Shown piece after piece: positions 14,230 to 14,434 of a DNA stretch of 14,434 nucleotides. The notes below the pieces were generated by a model that searched no databases, had not been told where the DNA came from, and worked only from the letters and a program-made list of their open reading frames with translations. The DNA is from Alphaproteobacteria bacterium (GTDB lineage: Bacteria; Pseudomonadota; Alphaproteobacteria; Micropepsales; Micropepsaceae), in NCBI GenBank assembly GCA_947373775.1, contig CANBZE010000019.1:1-14434 (forward strand), read 5' to 3'. How positions within the stretch are numbered: position 1 is the first letter of the stretch; each line of letters starts with the position of its first letter. The position numbers and the translations under genes were made by a program.

Positions 14230-14434
14230 ATGAAATCTCTTCTCTCCATCGCCATGCTGATGGTTCTGGCCGGTCCGGCCTGGGCCGCGCCCTACGAGGT
14301 CGCGGAAAAAGATATCGCCACCGTGCAGGCCGACATGGCGGCGGGCCGGGTCAGCGCCGCAGCGCTGGTGCGGGCCTATATCGCGCGCATCGATGCGCTG
14401 GATCGCAGCGGGCCGCAGCTGCATGCGGTGATCG
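14230..14434 (+). CDS. Amidase-signature family protein, exported, N-terminal part (cut by the window edge)
   Basis: ATG 14230 with AAGGGG about six bases upstream; 68 codons visible. A signal peptide (LMVLAGPAWA, cleavage after residue 19) is followed by EVAEKDIATVQADMAAGRVS, then AALVRAYIARIDALDRSGPQ and LHAVI. This pattern is the usual N-terminus of amidase-signature (GatA-like) enzymes, which hydrolyse amides with a Ser-Ser-Lys triad; the triad lies beyond the window. The signal peptide suggests a periplasmic enzyme and not GatA itself. Substrate unknown. Confidence 0.85.
   Translation, partial: MKSLLSIAMLMVLAGPAWAAPYEVAEKDIATVQADMAAGRVSAAALVRAYIARIDALDRSGPQLHAVI

Overview
The window is about 14.4 kb of high-GC DNA, densely packed and without rRNA, tRNA, CRISPR or transposase genes. 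Gene families and style point to an alphaproteobacterium: a PAS/HisKA_2 (HWE-type) kinase with a single-domain response regulator, a DNA-ligase-associated Lhr-type helicase with PdeM, a short-form 6-phosphogluconate dehydrogenase beside zwf, and possible GGAAC-N17-CGTT promoters of the EcfG (general stress sigma) type. Genus cannot be fixed from the sequence alone.

Layout. (1) 1-485, minus: 5' part of a malic enzyme gene, divergent from the next operon across a structured 235-bp region. (2) 721-4912, plus: gnd-zwf-pgl, a collapsed GH15 (trehalase/glucoamylase-like) gene, then a polyphosphate glucokinase (ppgK); the first three overlap by 4 bp. A 10-bp-stem hairpin follows, then a truncated trehalose-6-phosphate phosphatase (otsB) fragment. 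Together these look like an ancestral route from trehalose or glucan through glucose, glucose-6-P and 6-phosphogluconate to ribulose-5-P, whose trehalose part has decayed. (3) 6684-5163, minus: DUF423-copC-copD, all with 4-bp overlaps. (4) 6744-7505, plus: alpha/beta hydrolase. (5) 7506-8524: possible stress promoter, a small ORF with a very good ribosome binding site, and a Crp/Fnr-family regulator whose start overlaps the end of that ORF. (6) 8525-8600: double-hairpin extragenic element. (7) 8645-11776, plus: ligase-associated helicase and PdeM phosphoesterase, closed by an A/T-flanked hairpin. (8) 12119-11841, minus: small exported protein. (9) 13779-12198, minus: response regulator, then PAS-HisKA_2 kinase. 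(10) 13859-14150, plus: possible stress promoter, possible small RNA or attenuator with an intrinsic terminator, and a 60-residue helix-turn-helix-like protein. (11) 14230 to the end: exported amidase, cut by the window edge.

The most interesting signal is regulatory. Four intergenic regions each carry GGAAC followed 18-19 bases later by TT, the spacing known for EcfG/RpoE2 promoters, each upstream of and pointing toward a gene: gnd operon (palindromic, so also toward malic enzyme), the small ORF/Crp-like gene, the small exported protein, and the small-RNA/HTH locus. The same window holds a HisKA_2 kinase plus single-domain regulator, a pairing known to feed the PhyR-NepR-EcfG pathway in alphaproteobacteria. 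The second clear signal is the GH15 gene, in which the N-terminal signature is joined in frame to what looks like the C-terminal signature at a Leu-Leu-Gly junction. All promoter, small-RNA and decay calls are read by eye and untested.
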